Below are positions 12,044-17,494 of a stretch of 17,494 nt of DNA, one piece after another (within the stretch, counting starts at the first letter, position 1; the number at the start of each line of letters is the position of its first letter). Below the pieces are notes generated by a model. That model was not told where the DNA came from, did no database searches, and worked only from the letters and a program-made list of their open reading frames with translations. The DNA comes from Cruorifilaria tuberocauda (Eukaryota; Nematoda; Chromadorea; Rhabditida; Onchocercidae), in the NCBI GenBank assembly GCA_013365365.1, contig JABVXU010000858.1:1-17494 (forward strand), given 5' to 3'. Made by a program: the position numbers and the translations under genes.

Positions 12044-12260
12044 TTGCGTCCGCATCCTGGACCGTGAACTTTGCAACCTCTTTGCTGATCCATGCATCTT
12101 CATATAGCTGGACATGTTGTGGTCCATTGATGACCGGTGGATTATCATTCCTGTCGTGGAGCTCGATGTGCAATTTAGTGCTTGCGTAGTATCGTCCATC
12201 ATAAACACGAATTCCAAACGTGAAACCGTCACGTTGCGCTGGATCTTCGTAATCCAACGG
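168..12260 (-). CDS. hmr-1: Classical cadherin, long isoform (HMR-1B / N-cadherin-like), 5'-partial
   Basis: The exon 12260-12031 encodes cadherin sequence in a frame different from the short first exon. It ends with a strong donor (GCAGT then GTGAGTC) in phase 2, the phase needed by the shared acceptor at 8695. Its acceptor (TTTCTTTTGTAG then CCG, phase 0) shows that at least one more exon lies upstream. None was recognised between 12261 and 17494, so the 5' part is probably outside the window. In C. elegans the hmr-1 gene makes a long neuronal N-cadherin-like isoform from an upstream promoter spliced into the same 3' exons, and this structure matches it. The exon and its splice to 8695 are seen; neuronal use is inferred from the family. 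Confidence 0.8.
308..658 (-). other. hmr-1: Intron between juxtamembrane and catenin-binding exons
   Basis: 351 bp, GTTTGA donor and TTTAG acceptor, phase 1. AT-rich; nothing else recognised. If retained, the reading frame ends at 627 before the catenin-binding exon. Confidence 0.85.
659..892 (-). CDS. hmr-1: Shared exon: end of transmembrane helix and juxtamembrane tail
   Basis: [11 protein letters not shown] ends the transmembrane helix. The cytoplasmic part carries [19 protein letters not shown], the conserved (Y/D)xEGGGE-D motif that in classical cadherins binds p120-type catenins, then [12 protein letters not shown]. Acceptor TTTTGCAG|TG; donor ACAATAG|GTTTGA. Reading past the donor adds about ten residues and a stop (627). 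Confidence 0.94.
1038..1155 (-). CDS. hmr-1: Shared exon: membrane-proximal segment and most of the transmembrane helix
   Basis: [20 protein letters not shown] completes the last Cys-rich module. [16 protein letters not shown] then begins the single transmembrane helix. Acceptor TTCTACAG|GTA; donor ATTA|GTATGT in phase 1, completed by TG of the next exon to give Met. Confidence 0.93.
1238..1486 (-). CDS. hmr-1: Shared exon: LamG2 last strand, acidic linker, EGF-like domain 3
   Basis: [15 protein letters not shown] finishes LamG2. A Ser/Asp/basic-rich linker follows ([16 protein letters not shown]), then a Cys-rich EGF-like segment ([19 protein letters not shown], then [17 protein letters not shown]). 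83 codons, phase 0 at both ends; acceptor ATCCTCCAG, donor GCACAG|GTAAAT. Confidence 0.92.
1695..1824 (-). CDS. hmr-1: Shared exon: LamG2 end part
   Basis: [17 protein letters not shown], then [20 protein letters not shown]. The pattern VDG....LLLG......GFxGC, completed by the next exon, is the end of a laminin G domain. 130 nt; acceptor TTTTCAG|C (phase 2), donor CGA|GTAAGT. Confidence 0.93.
1934..2097 (-). CDS. hmr-1: Shared exon: LamG2 middle
   Basis: Encodes [19 protein letters not shown], a short Ser/Ala-rich run, then [13 protein letters not shown] and [12 protein letters not shown]. It is recognised by phase and by the LamG-like join SRSPVR-ASLSVDG. It has no long open frame of its own. 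Acceptor CTTTCAG|TAT, donor TTCG|GTTTGT (phase 2). Confidence 0.87.
2098..2460 (-). other. hmr-1: Intron within LamG2
   Basis: 363 bp AT-rich intron, phase 0, between the GTGAAT donor and CTTTCAG acceptor. No other element seen. Confidence 0.85.
2461..2673 (-). CDS. hmr-1: Shared exon: EGF-like domain 2 end and LamG2 start
   Basis: [20 protein letters not shown] closes the EGF module (CxCxxGYxGxxC). [35 protein letters not shown] and GAGEK then start the second laminin G domain. 71 codons, acceptor TTTTTTTGCAG, donor GAAAAG|GTGAAT. Confidence 0.93.
2903..3148 (-). CDS. hmr-1: Shared exon: LamG1 end and EGF-like domain 2 start
   Basis: [15 protein letters not shown] and [12 protein letters not shown] are the standard end of a laminin G domain (LGG...FxGCIRDL). 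EGF-like cysteines follow: [18 protein letters not shown]. The EGF module is split by the intron and finishes in the next exon. Acceptor AATTTAG|ATT, donor GTG|GTAAGT. Confidence 0.94.
3404..3550 (-). CDS. hmr-1: Shared exon: LamG1 middle
   Basis: 49 codons, [18 protein letters not shown], then [17 protein letters not shown] and LNVVTPLQ. It continues the laminin G fold (WHTVTL...LIELVIDNC...) and leads into IGGVAP of the next exon. Acceptor TATTTCAG, donor TTACAG|GTATTT; phase 0 at both ends. Confidence 0.93.
3677..3899 (-). CDS. hmr-1: Shared exon: LamG1 core
   Basis: Encodes [16 protein letters not shown], then [20 protein letters not shown] and [24 protein letters not shown], the LxLxxGxI strand and DGKWHxV are hallmark laminin G features. 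Acceptor AATTTCAG|A (completing AGA, Arg, with the previous exon); donor AAA|GTTTGT. Confidence 0.95.
3900..4318 (-). other. hmr-1: Intron within LamG1
   Basis: 419 bp, phase 2, GTAATT donor and TTTCAG acceptor. AT-rich, no coding or structural element seen. Confidence 0.85.
4319..4614 (-). CDS. hmr-1: Shared exon: EGF-like domain 1 and start of LamG1
   Basis: After [18 protein letters not shown] comes a six-cysteine EGF module ([14 protein letters not shown], then [10 protein letters not shown] and SRC). It is followed by [17 protein letters not shown] and [10 protein letters not shown], the first strands of a laminin G domain. 296 nt, phase 0 in and phase 2 out (ACCAG|GTAATT). It is too cysteine-rich and too short on one frame to stand out as a long open frame, but it is unambiguous by phase and content. 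Confidence 0.92.
4750..4974 (-). CDS. hmr-1: Shared exon: primitive classic cadherin region, part 2
   Basis: 75 codons: [31 protein letters not shown], then [15 protein letters not shown] with three closely spaced cysteines that begin the Cys-rich end of this region. The acceptor TTTTTCAG|CAA lies just upstream of [11 protein letters not shown]; donor GAG|GTATAG. Phase 0 at both ends. Confidence 0.9.
4975..5312 (-). other. hmr-1: Intron in the primitive classic cadherin region
   Basis: 338 bp, phase 0, with the weak donor GTCATC and acceptor TTTTTCAG. It contains a purine-rich tract (plus strand about 5234-5290); nothing else seen. Confidence 0.8.
5313..5468 (-). CDS. hmr-1: Shared exon: primitive classic cadherin region, part 1
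   Basis: Encodes [33 protein letters not shown] and LDVFSIK, resembling the membrane-proximal region (PCCD / NC domain) of non-chordate classical cadherins that folds from and follows the last repeat. The donor AAG|GTCATC is weak but is the only one that keeps phase 0 and gives the sensible join FSIK-QDQVV. Confidence 0.85.
5601..5738 (-). CDS. hmr-1: Shared exon: end of last cadherin repeat
   Basis: 46 codons, [20 protein letters not shown] and, after a basic stretch, [18 protein letters not shown]. The end of this repeat carries no DxNDN motif, as expected for the repeat that abuts the primitive classic cadherin region. Acceptor AATTTTTAG, donor AATCAG|GTATTT. Confidence 0.9.
5739..6136 (-). 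other. hmr-1: Intron in the last cadherin repeat
   Basis: 398 bp, phase 0, with a CT-rich stretch on the plus strand (about 5944-5998). No coding or RNA feature seen. Confidence 0.85.
6137..6322 (-). CDS. hmr-1: Shared exon: divergent membrane-proximal cadherin repeat
   Basis: Starts [17 protein letters not shown] and continues with [16 protein letters not shown] and FSLAINGE. The [12 protein letters not shown] stretch matches the membrane-proximal repeat of invertebrate N-cadherins ([12 protein letters not shown] type). 62 codons, phase 0 at both ends; acceptor TTGATTTAG, donor GGAGAG|GTAATT. Confidence 0.92.
6323..7428 (-). other. hmr-1: 1.1-kb intron between cadherin exons
   Basis: Phase-0 intron, GTAAAT donor and TTGATTTAG acceptor. 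It contains a 90-codon minus-strand open frame (6756-6484) beginning with a signal-peptide-like stretch but with no cadherin or other known similarity; it is treated as chance (see findings). Otherwise AT-rich and featureless. Confidence 0.75.
7429..7586 (-). CDS. hmr-1: Shared exon: cadherin repeat with LDRE and GDENDSP linker start
   Basis: Encodes [20 protein letters not shown], a second LDRE-type motif, then [10 protein letters not shown] and VYIIIGDE. Joined to the next exon it gives IIIGDENDSPM, a variant inter-repeat Ca2+ motif (DxNDxP type). Acceptor TTTATTTCAG|AT in phase 1; donor GATGAA|GTAAAT in phase 0. Confidence 0.92.
7844..7923 (-). CDS. hmr-1: Shared exon: cadherin repeat, ENGPPF segment
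   Basis: An 80-nt exon reading [20 protein letters not shown] then VVYNK, with acceptor TTTCAG|T and donor CAAAA|GTAAGT. The NGPPF motif is typical of the repeats near the membrane in N-cadherin-like and HMR-1 cadherins. Phase 2 in and phase 1 out agree with both neighbours. Confidence 0.88.
8180..8339 (-). CDS. hmr-1: Shared exon: cadherin linker DVNDNAP and next repeat start
   Basis: Begins [14 protein letters not shown], then [10 protein letters not shown], a textbook inter-repeat Ca2+-binding motif, followed by MENTDPTM and YDPDT of the next repeat. Acceptor CTTTTAG|CT in phase 1; donor CCAT|GTACAT in phase 2. The donor is chosen because it alone restores the frame to SENGPPF/ENGPPF in the next exon. 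Confidence 0.9.
8562..8695 (-). CDS. hmr-1: Shared exon: cadherin repeat, LDRE half
   Basis: First exon common to both isoforms; it starts with the third base of a codon (acceptor TTTAG|G) and ends in phase 1 (GATTCTG|GTTTGT). It encodes [19 protein letters not shown] and [11 protein letters not shown], followed by VIEAFDS: the classical cadherin core FxIDxxxGxI...LDRE...VxAxDS of the repeat whose N-terminal half comes from either alternative 5' exon. Confidence 0.92.
9215..9254. repeat. 17-bp direct repeat
   Basis: ATAGGTTAATACCTTGT occurs at 9215-9231 and 9238-9254, separated by 6 bp. It looks like a small local duplication within the intron. Confidence 0.85.
9949..9995. promoter_or_regulatory. 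Two bZIP-type sites, one a 12-bp palindrome
   Basis: GATTACGTAATC (9949-9960) is a perfect palindrome around TTACGTAA, the PAR-bZIP/NFIL3-type site. TGACGTAA (9988-9995), a CRE/bZIP hybrid, follows 27 bp later. Function inferred from motif only. Confidence 0.35.
10296..10382. promoter_or_regulatory. Candidate intronic enhancer: E-box/T-box, forkhead and GATA motifs
   Basis: CAGGTG (10296-10301, Snail-type E-box) overlaps AGGTGTGA (10297-10304, T-box core). TGTTTAC (10305-10311, forkhead type) adjoins it, TGATAA lies at 10322-10327, and an inverted forkhead site GTAAACA at 10376-10382. The motif matches are seen; regulatory activity is inference. Confidence 0.35.
11616..12043 (-). CDS. hmr-1: Short-isoform first coding exon with signal peptide
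   Basis: The exon encodes a 60-residue hydrophilic N-terminal extension with nine or more consecutive Thr, then a hydrophobic segment ([18 protein letters not shown], residues about 64-81) with a plausible signal cleavage before QE. The mature start then leads into the first half of a cadherin repeat ([20 protein letters not shown]). It ends AAC|GTGAGT in phase 2 and joins 8695 as THNLT-FRINRQ. No in-frame ATG lies between MIAQ (12043) and the signal peptide, so translation starts there, further upstream in the same open frame, or in an unseen 5' exon. In the MIAQ model the first 13 nt overlap the long-isoform exon in another frame. Confidence 0.75.
11773..11860 (-). other. Signal peptide coding segment (approximate)
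   Basis: The encoded stretch [20 protein letters not shown] has a basic residue before a Leu/Ile/Val-rich core and small residues near the predicted cleavage site (VEG then QE). It directs the short isoform into the secretory pathway. The unusual part is how far it lies from the first Met (about 60 residues). Confidence 0.7.
11989..12017 (-). repeat. 9-nt tandem repeat encoding poly-Thr
   Basis: Plus-strand GGTAGTAGT occurs three times head to tail (11990-12016). On the minus strand it reads ACTACTACC, giving the run of Thr in the N-terminal extension of the short isoform. For the long isoform the same bases lie just inside the intron, after the donor. Such microsatellite-like coding is usually length-variable. 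Confidence 0.9.
12031..12260 (-). CDS. hmr-1: Long-isoform-specific cadherin exon
   Basis: Frame from CCG at 12260: a cadherin repeat tail with the linker motif HDRNDNPPV (Ca2+-binding DxNDNxP type), then the start of the next repeat ([12 protein letters not shown], then DADANDS). 230 nt, phase 0 in and phase 2 out; joined to 8695 it reads [15 protein letters not shown], a normal cadherin B-C region. Reading past the donor gives a TGA at once (12029-12027), so the exon must be spliced here to be productive in this frame. Confidence 0.88.
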
Positions 12261-14087
12261 CTACAAAAGAAACAAAAACGCTGCTTCCGTGGAATGCTCT
12301 GAGCAATGCAAATCTAATGAATAGTTCTTTCTTTTTTTTTCTTCAGGAAAAGGTTGCTTCAGGAAAATAACTTTTCTTCCGGTTTTCGTCGTGTCGATAA
12401 ACAGGTAGGAAATGTGAATAAATTAATTTGCGGAAAAACAAAGGGTCGTAGGAAATGAGGAAGGATAGAACAATTATGATAATTGAGGCTTTTCTGAAAT
12501 GAAAGAAGCCGCAGCTAGCAGGCACGAAAAATTCGAAATTGATCTGGCAGTGAATCAGATTATTTTATTATTGTAGGTGAATAGTTCATACAGGTATTGC
12601 TGTCGATGATCACGACGATGATAATGGTGATGATGAAGGCACTTGATGATGATAAAGCTGGGGCGGTAATGGAGAAATGAGCGGAAAGAGACAGTTCGAT
12701 CTGATAAGAAGGAAGAGAGAGAGATATAAAAGTTTGAAGCAATGAAAGACTAATGCGATTTCAACATGGCAGTGCCTATAATAAATTCTAACATAAGATT
12801 TCTTCCTTCCTTTCTCTCTCTCTCTTTGTTTCTGTCTCCTTTTCAAAAATTCAAATATTTGAGTGAGTCCTGAAATATAAAAGAAAAAGAATGAATTATG
12901 AATAACAACGATTAAATATCCTAAAGTGCACTTTGGTTGAAGTGAATAAGAACGAACGTTCGAACTGTTAAAAGTAATGTTACTGATAATCATCTTTTAA
13001 TTTACAAATCAAATTATGAAACAATAAAATAGCAATTTTAACTGATGAGTCATTCAATTGATTTATCAATAACTTATCAATGTAACAATTATAAAGAACA
13101 GAAAAGAGAAATGGATGATAAAGGAATGAAGAAGAAAGAAGATAAAAAACTTTAAATATACGATGAAAGGAAATTACAACATACACTTTGACCTTTTAGC
13201 TCACTTTACAAAACATAACCTTTTTTCTGTTTAAAATAACTATACTTTAAAATTCTTGTAAGTAAGGAGAAGAAGAAAAAAAAAACTGTGATAAATATTA
13301 TTTATTACTAAATAGCTAAAATTTTAATAGTAATAAATAAGAAAAAAATCACTGATAATTCTTCAATAATATTTGTAGCATTTTTTTATAACTTAAAAAT
13401 AAGCCTATTTTTTCAACAATAATCTTCAAATGTTAAAAAAATTTTCTTTTTTTTCTTTACTCAAAAAATAAAATTAAAATTAAAATTGAAACTATTCGAC
13501 TATTTATAGCATTGAAGTAAAAAATTAAATTGAAACATAAATTTCCAAACAAAAAAAAATTGTATTTAATGTGTAAAGTAGGAAAAAATCATTTGGCAAA
13601 AATGAAAAGAAAACCAATTTGTTGGTTTTTTTCAAAAGAGAAAAGAAATTACTTTTGTTAAAAGATTTTTTTCATTTTCGAGAAGAGAAAGAAAGCAAAT
13701 AGAAGAAAAGAGAGAAAGAAGACAGGTAAAGAAAGGTAAAATTATACTTTGAGTAAAATTAATTAAAAATGATATGAATTCAAGCGATTGATTAAATGAT
13801 ATGAATGATATTAATTATTTCCATTGATTTCAACTTTTTGTTTCAACAATGTAAAATAAAAAAAATTTTTCTTTTTTTCTCTCTTTCTCTCTTTATTCTA
13901 CTTAAAAATTATTTTACATTACTCATGAAAAAAAATTCACAACAAGAGAAAGTTTATTAAACATTTATCTCTCAGATACAAACTTTCAAGAGAGTTGGAG
14001 AATTGAAGATGAATGCATTCGAAATTACTGATAACTTTTATCTTCGCTTACTTTCATAAATCATTCACGATATATCTATCTTGACCA

Positions 14088-14129
14088 GACATATACAATC
14101 GATATGTCGCGCATTTGTAACAGCGACAT
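14088..14129. repeat. Interleaved inverted repeats
   Basis: GACATAT (14088-14094) pairs with ATATGTC (14102-14108). The overlapping ATGTCGC (14104-14110) also pairs with GCGACAT (14123-14129). The middle arm could therefore form either of two hairpins. The function is unknown. Confidence 0.5.
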
Positions 14130-15553
14130 TCCCGCATAAACTTCCCACCATTCGATTCTTATCATTTTTCAATTTTAAATGAATATAATACTATGCGATC
14201 GATTGGTTTTTATCAATTAACTCTCATTAAAACTATGTAAATTTTAATAAATAACAATCTCTTCGATTGTCATTACTCAAATTGATTAATTATCACTATT
14301 AGGATTAATTAATTATCATTATCAGTCTAAAAGAATAATATATTTGCAAGTGGCACTCCTGAATAAGTTGTAAATTGATCTTTTAAATGATAATAGAAAC
14401 TTATTCAACTTACACGCTAATGTTATATTGATAATTATTCGCTTGTTTGCACAAATAATTAATTACAATTTAAAATTTTCAATATAGCTATTTTTAATTT
14501 TATGCAAATTGTTAATGCAATTGTAGTTAATCAGGATAACTAAATCAGGAGCATCATTAATAACTCCAATTAATGATTAACTGATAACAAATCGCTATTC
14601 AAAATTAAAGGAAATGAGAATTGAATTAAGAATTTTTCCAAATTGACGAAATGAAAATAGCGTAAAAGTAGGACTTTTAGATGGAATGAAAAAGAAGAAA
14701 TGAATGTTTGATATGTAAAAAACTTCATGATCAATTTTAAATTTAAAATAAAAAAAGTATTTCCTCAGTTCAATAAAATATCAATTTTGTCCATTAAAGG
14801 TCAAATTGAGAAGCAATGATAATTAATAGGAATATATGTCAACAATTCTATTACCATTAACTAATTATGCGTTATTTTCAATGACAAATTGTAAATCTAT
14901 CAATTAACTTTTCTACAATATCGTAAAAAGTTAAAAAGAAATTTTCTTCTTCTTGTTGGAAATATTTCGACTCATTCTTCCTTTTTTATTGCTCGATCGT
15001 TCTCATGCAATGATGAGAATGAGAATGATTACTGTGATAACAATGAAGAAATCAAGTGTGAAATGAAATTTCGAATGTTCGATGGAAAAAAATTGTTGGA
15101 CAATACCTATCCGACAAATGAGAAACCTACAATTTCATCCATCTTTTATCACAAACTTTAATCTTCACTTCAAACTGATATCGAGCATATATCATCACAC
15201 TGATAATTTCTCATACTTATCATTGCAGATAATAACTCTTTTTTTCTACCTAAACATACTCATAAAATGTTTTAAAAATGAAAACAAAAAAAGTTTTTTT
15301 AAGTAACTAATTTAGTTTAATTTAATCTTAATTATTAAAAAAAGAATTGATGAATAGTTGAAATATTAACTAAAAGCAAAAAAAAGAAAATTAATTATAT
15401 CATAAATCAATTTCAATGAAATATTATATTTACAATCAAAAATTCGAAAAATTTTTTTTTTAAATTGAAATATTTCAATGAAAAAAAAACTAATTATAAT
15501 AATAATAGTAATAATGCGTGTTGTAACTTTCTTTTTTAAGCGTTGCAATACAA

Positions 15554-15660
15554 TCAAATTTATCATCGATTGATCATGCACTCAAATTTATCATCGATCG
15601 ATCATGCACTCAAATTTATCATCGATCGATCATGCACTCAAATTTATCATCGATCGATCA
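15554..15660. repeat. 28-bp tandem repeat, 3.8 copies
   Basis: Copies start at 15554, 15582, 15610 and 15638. The unit begins TCAAATTTATCATCGATCGA and ends TCATGCAC. The copies are identical except that the first has ATCGATTGATC in place of ATCGATCGATC; the last is cut short before TGCAC. Each unit contains the palindrome ATCGATCGAT and one TTTATC (GATAAA on the minus strand). The near identity suggests recent expansion. Confidence 0.95.
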
Positions 15661-15825
15661 GAATTGTATGTCCGACAAAAAAAAGAGAGAAAAGGTTATG
15701 GTTGCAATTATGTGAAATTTTCGACAGACATCAATAGATCGATCACAATACAATAGATAATTGCAGAAATTCATTTAAAATGAATAATTTGAGAGAGAAG
15801 AAAATTTTCTGTAAAAAGTTTTTTC

Positions 15826-16275
15826 TGATAAGAAAAAAGATAATTGTTTGATTTATCTATTTTCCGTCTATAAATTGATAAGTTCTCTTTTCTTTAGCTA
15901 TCGTTATCAAAAAAGAAAAATGATAATTTAGTGTAAAAATATTCAAAGTAAAACTTATGGAATTGATGATAAAAGATTTATGTAAAAATTATAAGTTATA
16001 TTACTTATTCTATTAAACAGATATCGAACTTATCAGTGATAAGGTAAAAATTAAAGAAATATTAATATGAGTAACCTTAAGGAAATGTGTAAAAGTTAAA
16101 ATAAAAATTTCATTTATAGTTTTATTTATTTTGAAATTCTCATATTAGAAAATTTCAATAAAGTTTTTCTTAAACTATATAACAATGAGACAGTAATAAT
16201 ATATCTTTTCTTTGATAACTTTATCACTTTATCTTTTTAGATGATAAAAAATGTGAAAACTCCGACAAATTATCA
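15826..16275. promoter_or_regulatory. Dense TGATAA (GATA-factor) motif cluster
   Basis: TGATAA or its complement begins at 15826, 15876, 15904, 15921, 15967, 16030, 16037, 16213, 16221, 16242 and 16270, eleven in 450 bp, with extra AGATAA/TTATCT at 15839, 15853 and 16229. In nematodes TGATAA is the site of ELT-type GATA factors that drive epidermal and gut genes. The motifs are seen; function as an enhancer of the short (epithelial) isoform is inferred. Confidence 0.5.
16029..16043. promoter_or_regulatory. Inverted GATA pair, perfect palindrome with one central base
   Basis: CTTATCA-G-TGATAAG: two full CTGATAAG-like half sites head to head within the GATA cluster. Such an arrangement can bind two GATA zinc fingers; occupancy is inferred. 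Confidence 0.5.
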
Positions 16276-16662
16276 CTTAAAAATAAAAATTACTTTAAAA
16301 AACTATTAATAAAAATTTATGTGAATATAAAATCTATAAAATTATATTGAAAGCCTGATATTAACTTCTATTGAAATTGTGCCGTTAAAACAATTGCTAT
16401 ATAATTTACAAATATAAATTTTAACTTAAAAAAAGAAATGAAATTATTTTTAGAATTTCAAATTTTCTTTGTGCAAAAAAAAGCAATTTCAACTTAAATT
16501 ATATAGTTGATGAATTATTTGAAGCTAATTTAATTAGATGCGATTAATTTTCATCCAATTACTTACACTCAATACTTTTAATGTTATACGAGAGAGGAGA
16601 AAAAAAAAAAAGCAAAAGGTTGTAAATGAGAATCTGTGCAATAAAAAACAAATAACGATTAT

Positions 16663-16690
16663 AAATTAGCCAGGGGAAATTGGCTAATTT
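16663..16690. repeat. Perfect 10-bp inverted repeat (hairpin)
   Basis: AAATTAGCCA (16663-16672), an 8-nt G-rich loop, then TGGCTAATTT (16681-16690). It sits in a locally less AT-rich patch. No tRNA box or known RNA family was recognised. Confidence 0.6.
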
Positions 16691-17470
16691 GGTACTTAGC
16701 CTCGTAATAAGCGTAACCTATTAAGCTTAGGTATTAAAACTATCCAATACTTCTCACAACTGTTATTTTAGTTGAATAAACCGCTTGCAAGTATCGGCAA
16801 CTACAAAAGCCTCCCTGATAAAAAGCATTTTGATATTTCAAAGATATTTTGTAATCGTAAGCTGGAATGATTTATCTTAGCTAGCACGAAGTTTTATGGA
16901 AAGAAATTTTTGTGTAATCGATTATTCGGCACAGTAATTTATCATTCCATCCGAAAAAAAAAGAAATTACTAAACTTCGATACTTTCAGATGATAAATGA
17001 TAAGTACGATAAGGCATCTTTTTTTCTTTTTAAATTAGAAATAATGAAAATTTAAAAGAGTGGAAAAGACATTTATAAATTATAATAATAATATTAACTT
17101 AGGAATTAATATTTAATTTCTTACCAATAATGATATTCACAGAGAAATGATATTTGAATTTTAAAAGATAAAATTCAATTTGATAAAAAAATTGATGCGA
17201 AAATTTGACGTGGAAGTTGACGGGAAAATGAATGATACGAGACATCAAAGGAAAAAAAATTGCTGAACGAGAATTACCAGTTAAAAGTCTGGGAGATATC
17301 AGAAGATGGATGATGACGGGAGAAGGCGAGAGGGGGTAAAAGAGGGTAAAAGCATGAAATGGAAAATACTCCTGAGGTTTGGATTTAAGTAAAGCAGAAG
17401 AAGATGGTCAGAGAGTGGACAGTTGCTTTGTCTGTTTCTCTGTATTACATATGCTTCAATGAACTCTGAC

Positions 17471-17494
17471 AGAGAGAGAGAGAGAGAGAGAGAG
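17471..17494. repeat. (AG)n microsatellite at window edge
   Basis: Twelve AG units run to the end of the window and probably beyond (CT run on the gene's strand). Confidence 0.95.

Larger units (their letters stand above)
12261..17494 (-). promoter_or_regulatory. Intron of the long isoform and probable promoter/enhancer region of the short isoform
   Basis: 5.2 kb without a recognisable exon on either strand. Being upstream of the short isoform's first exon and of an exon with an upstream acceptor, it should be both intron and promoter, as in C. elegans hmr-1. Contents: a purine-rich tract (13678-13738), CT-rich tracts (12801-12840, 13861-13900), interleaved inverted repeats (14088-14129), a 28-bp tandem array (15554-15660), a TGATAA cluster (15826-16275), a 10-bp-stem hairpin (16663-16690) and a terminal GA run. 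No transcription start could be fixed. Confidence 0.5.

Noticed and set aside
12610..12993. Minus-strand open frame of 127 codons upstream of the long-isoform exon
   Set aside because: Composition is low-complexity (Ser, Phe, Lys/Arg runs from CT/GA tracts), there is no cadherin motif, and no phase-0 donor leads convincingly into 12260.
15554..15660. CRISPR-like appearance of the 28-bp array
   Set aside because: The copies are contiguous with no spacers, and the host is a eukaryote.
15082..15737. Plus-strand open frames, one across the 28-bp repeats
   Set aside because: The repeat-derived peptide (repeating HSNLSS-like units) and AT-rich filler have no start context or similarity; they arise from the tandem array.
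16640..16840. Possible tRNA or small RNA gene in a less AT-rich patch
   Set aside because: No A/B-box pair or cloverleaf could be built; only a simple hairpin is supported.

Overview
The window is very AT-rich eukaryotic DNA carrying the 3' portion of one large, intron-rich gene on the minus strand. The gene encodes a classical cadherin of the nematode HMR-1 / arthropod N-cadherin type. Nematode origin is inferred from four things: the domain order (few cadherin repeats, a primitive-classic-cadherin region, EGF, LamG, EGF, LamG, EGF, transmembrane helix, catenin-binding tail), a protein length close to C. elegans HMR-1A (about 1,220 aa), alternative 5' exons like those of hmr-1, and compact introns with TTTCAG/TTTAG acceptors. 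The loose introns and AT richness would suit a filarial or other spirurid worm, but that is a guess.

Layout, read in transcript direction (high to low coordinates). 17494-12261 has no recognisable coding sequence. I read it as the intron upstream of the long isoform's exon and the probable promoter/enhancer region of the short isoform; it holds a dense TGATAA cluster, a 28-bp tandem repeat and some inverted repeats. 12260-12031 is a cadherin exon used only by a long isoform that continues upstream of the window. 12043-11616 is the first coding exon of a short isoform, with a signal peptide, in a different frame; it overlaps the long-isoform exon by 13 bp. Both end in a phase-2 donor and can join the same acceptor at 8695. 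11615-8696 is a 2.9-kb intron with candidate regulatory motifs. From 8695 to 168, nineteen shared exons encode the rest of the protein, and every junction keeps frame and phase.

Reconstructed short isoform: 20 coding exons, 3,825 nt with stop, 1,274 aa. Approximate order: long N-terminal extension and signal peptide (1-81), cadherin repeats (about 105-420, the membrane-proximal one divergent), primitive classic cadherin region (about 425-585), EGF, LamG1 (about 625-845), EGF, LamG2 (about 895-1045), a Ser/Asp-rich linker, a Cys-rich EGF-like segment, one transmembrane helix (about 1135-1160), a juxtamembrane EGGGE region (p120-catenin type) and a C-terminal beta-catenin-binding motif (PYDEL, YDDEGDN). 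The gene therefore encodes a complete adherens-junction receptor linking cell-cell adhesion to catenins and actin. By analogy with C. elegans hmr-1, the short form would be the general/epithelial cadherin and the upstream-initiated long form the neuronal N-cadherin-like one. No plus-strand gene, RNA gene, mobile element or CRISPR array was recognised.
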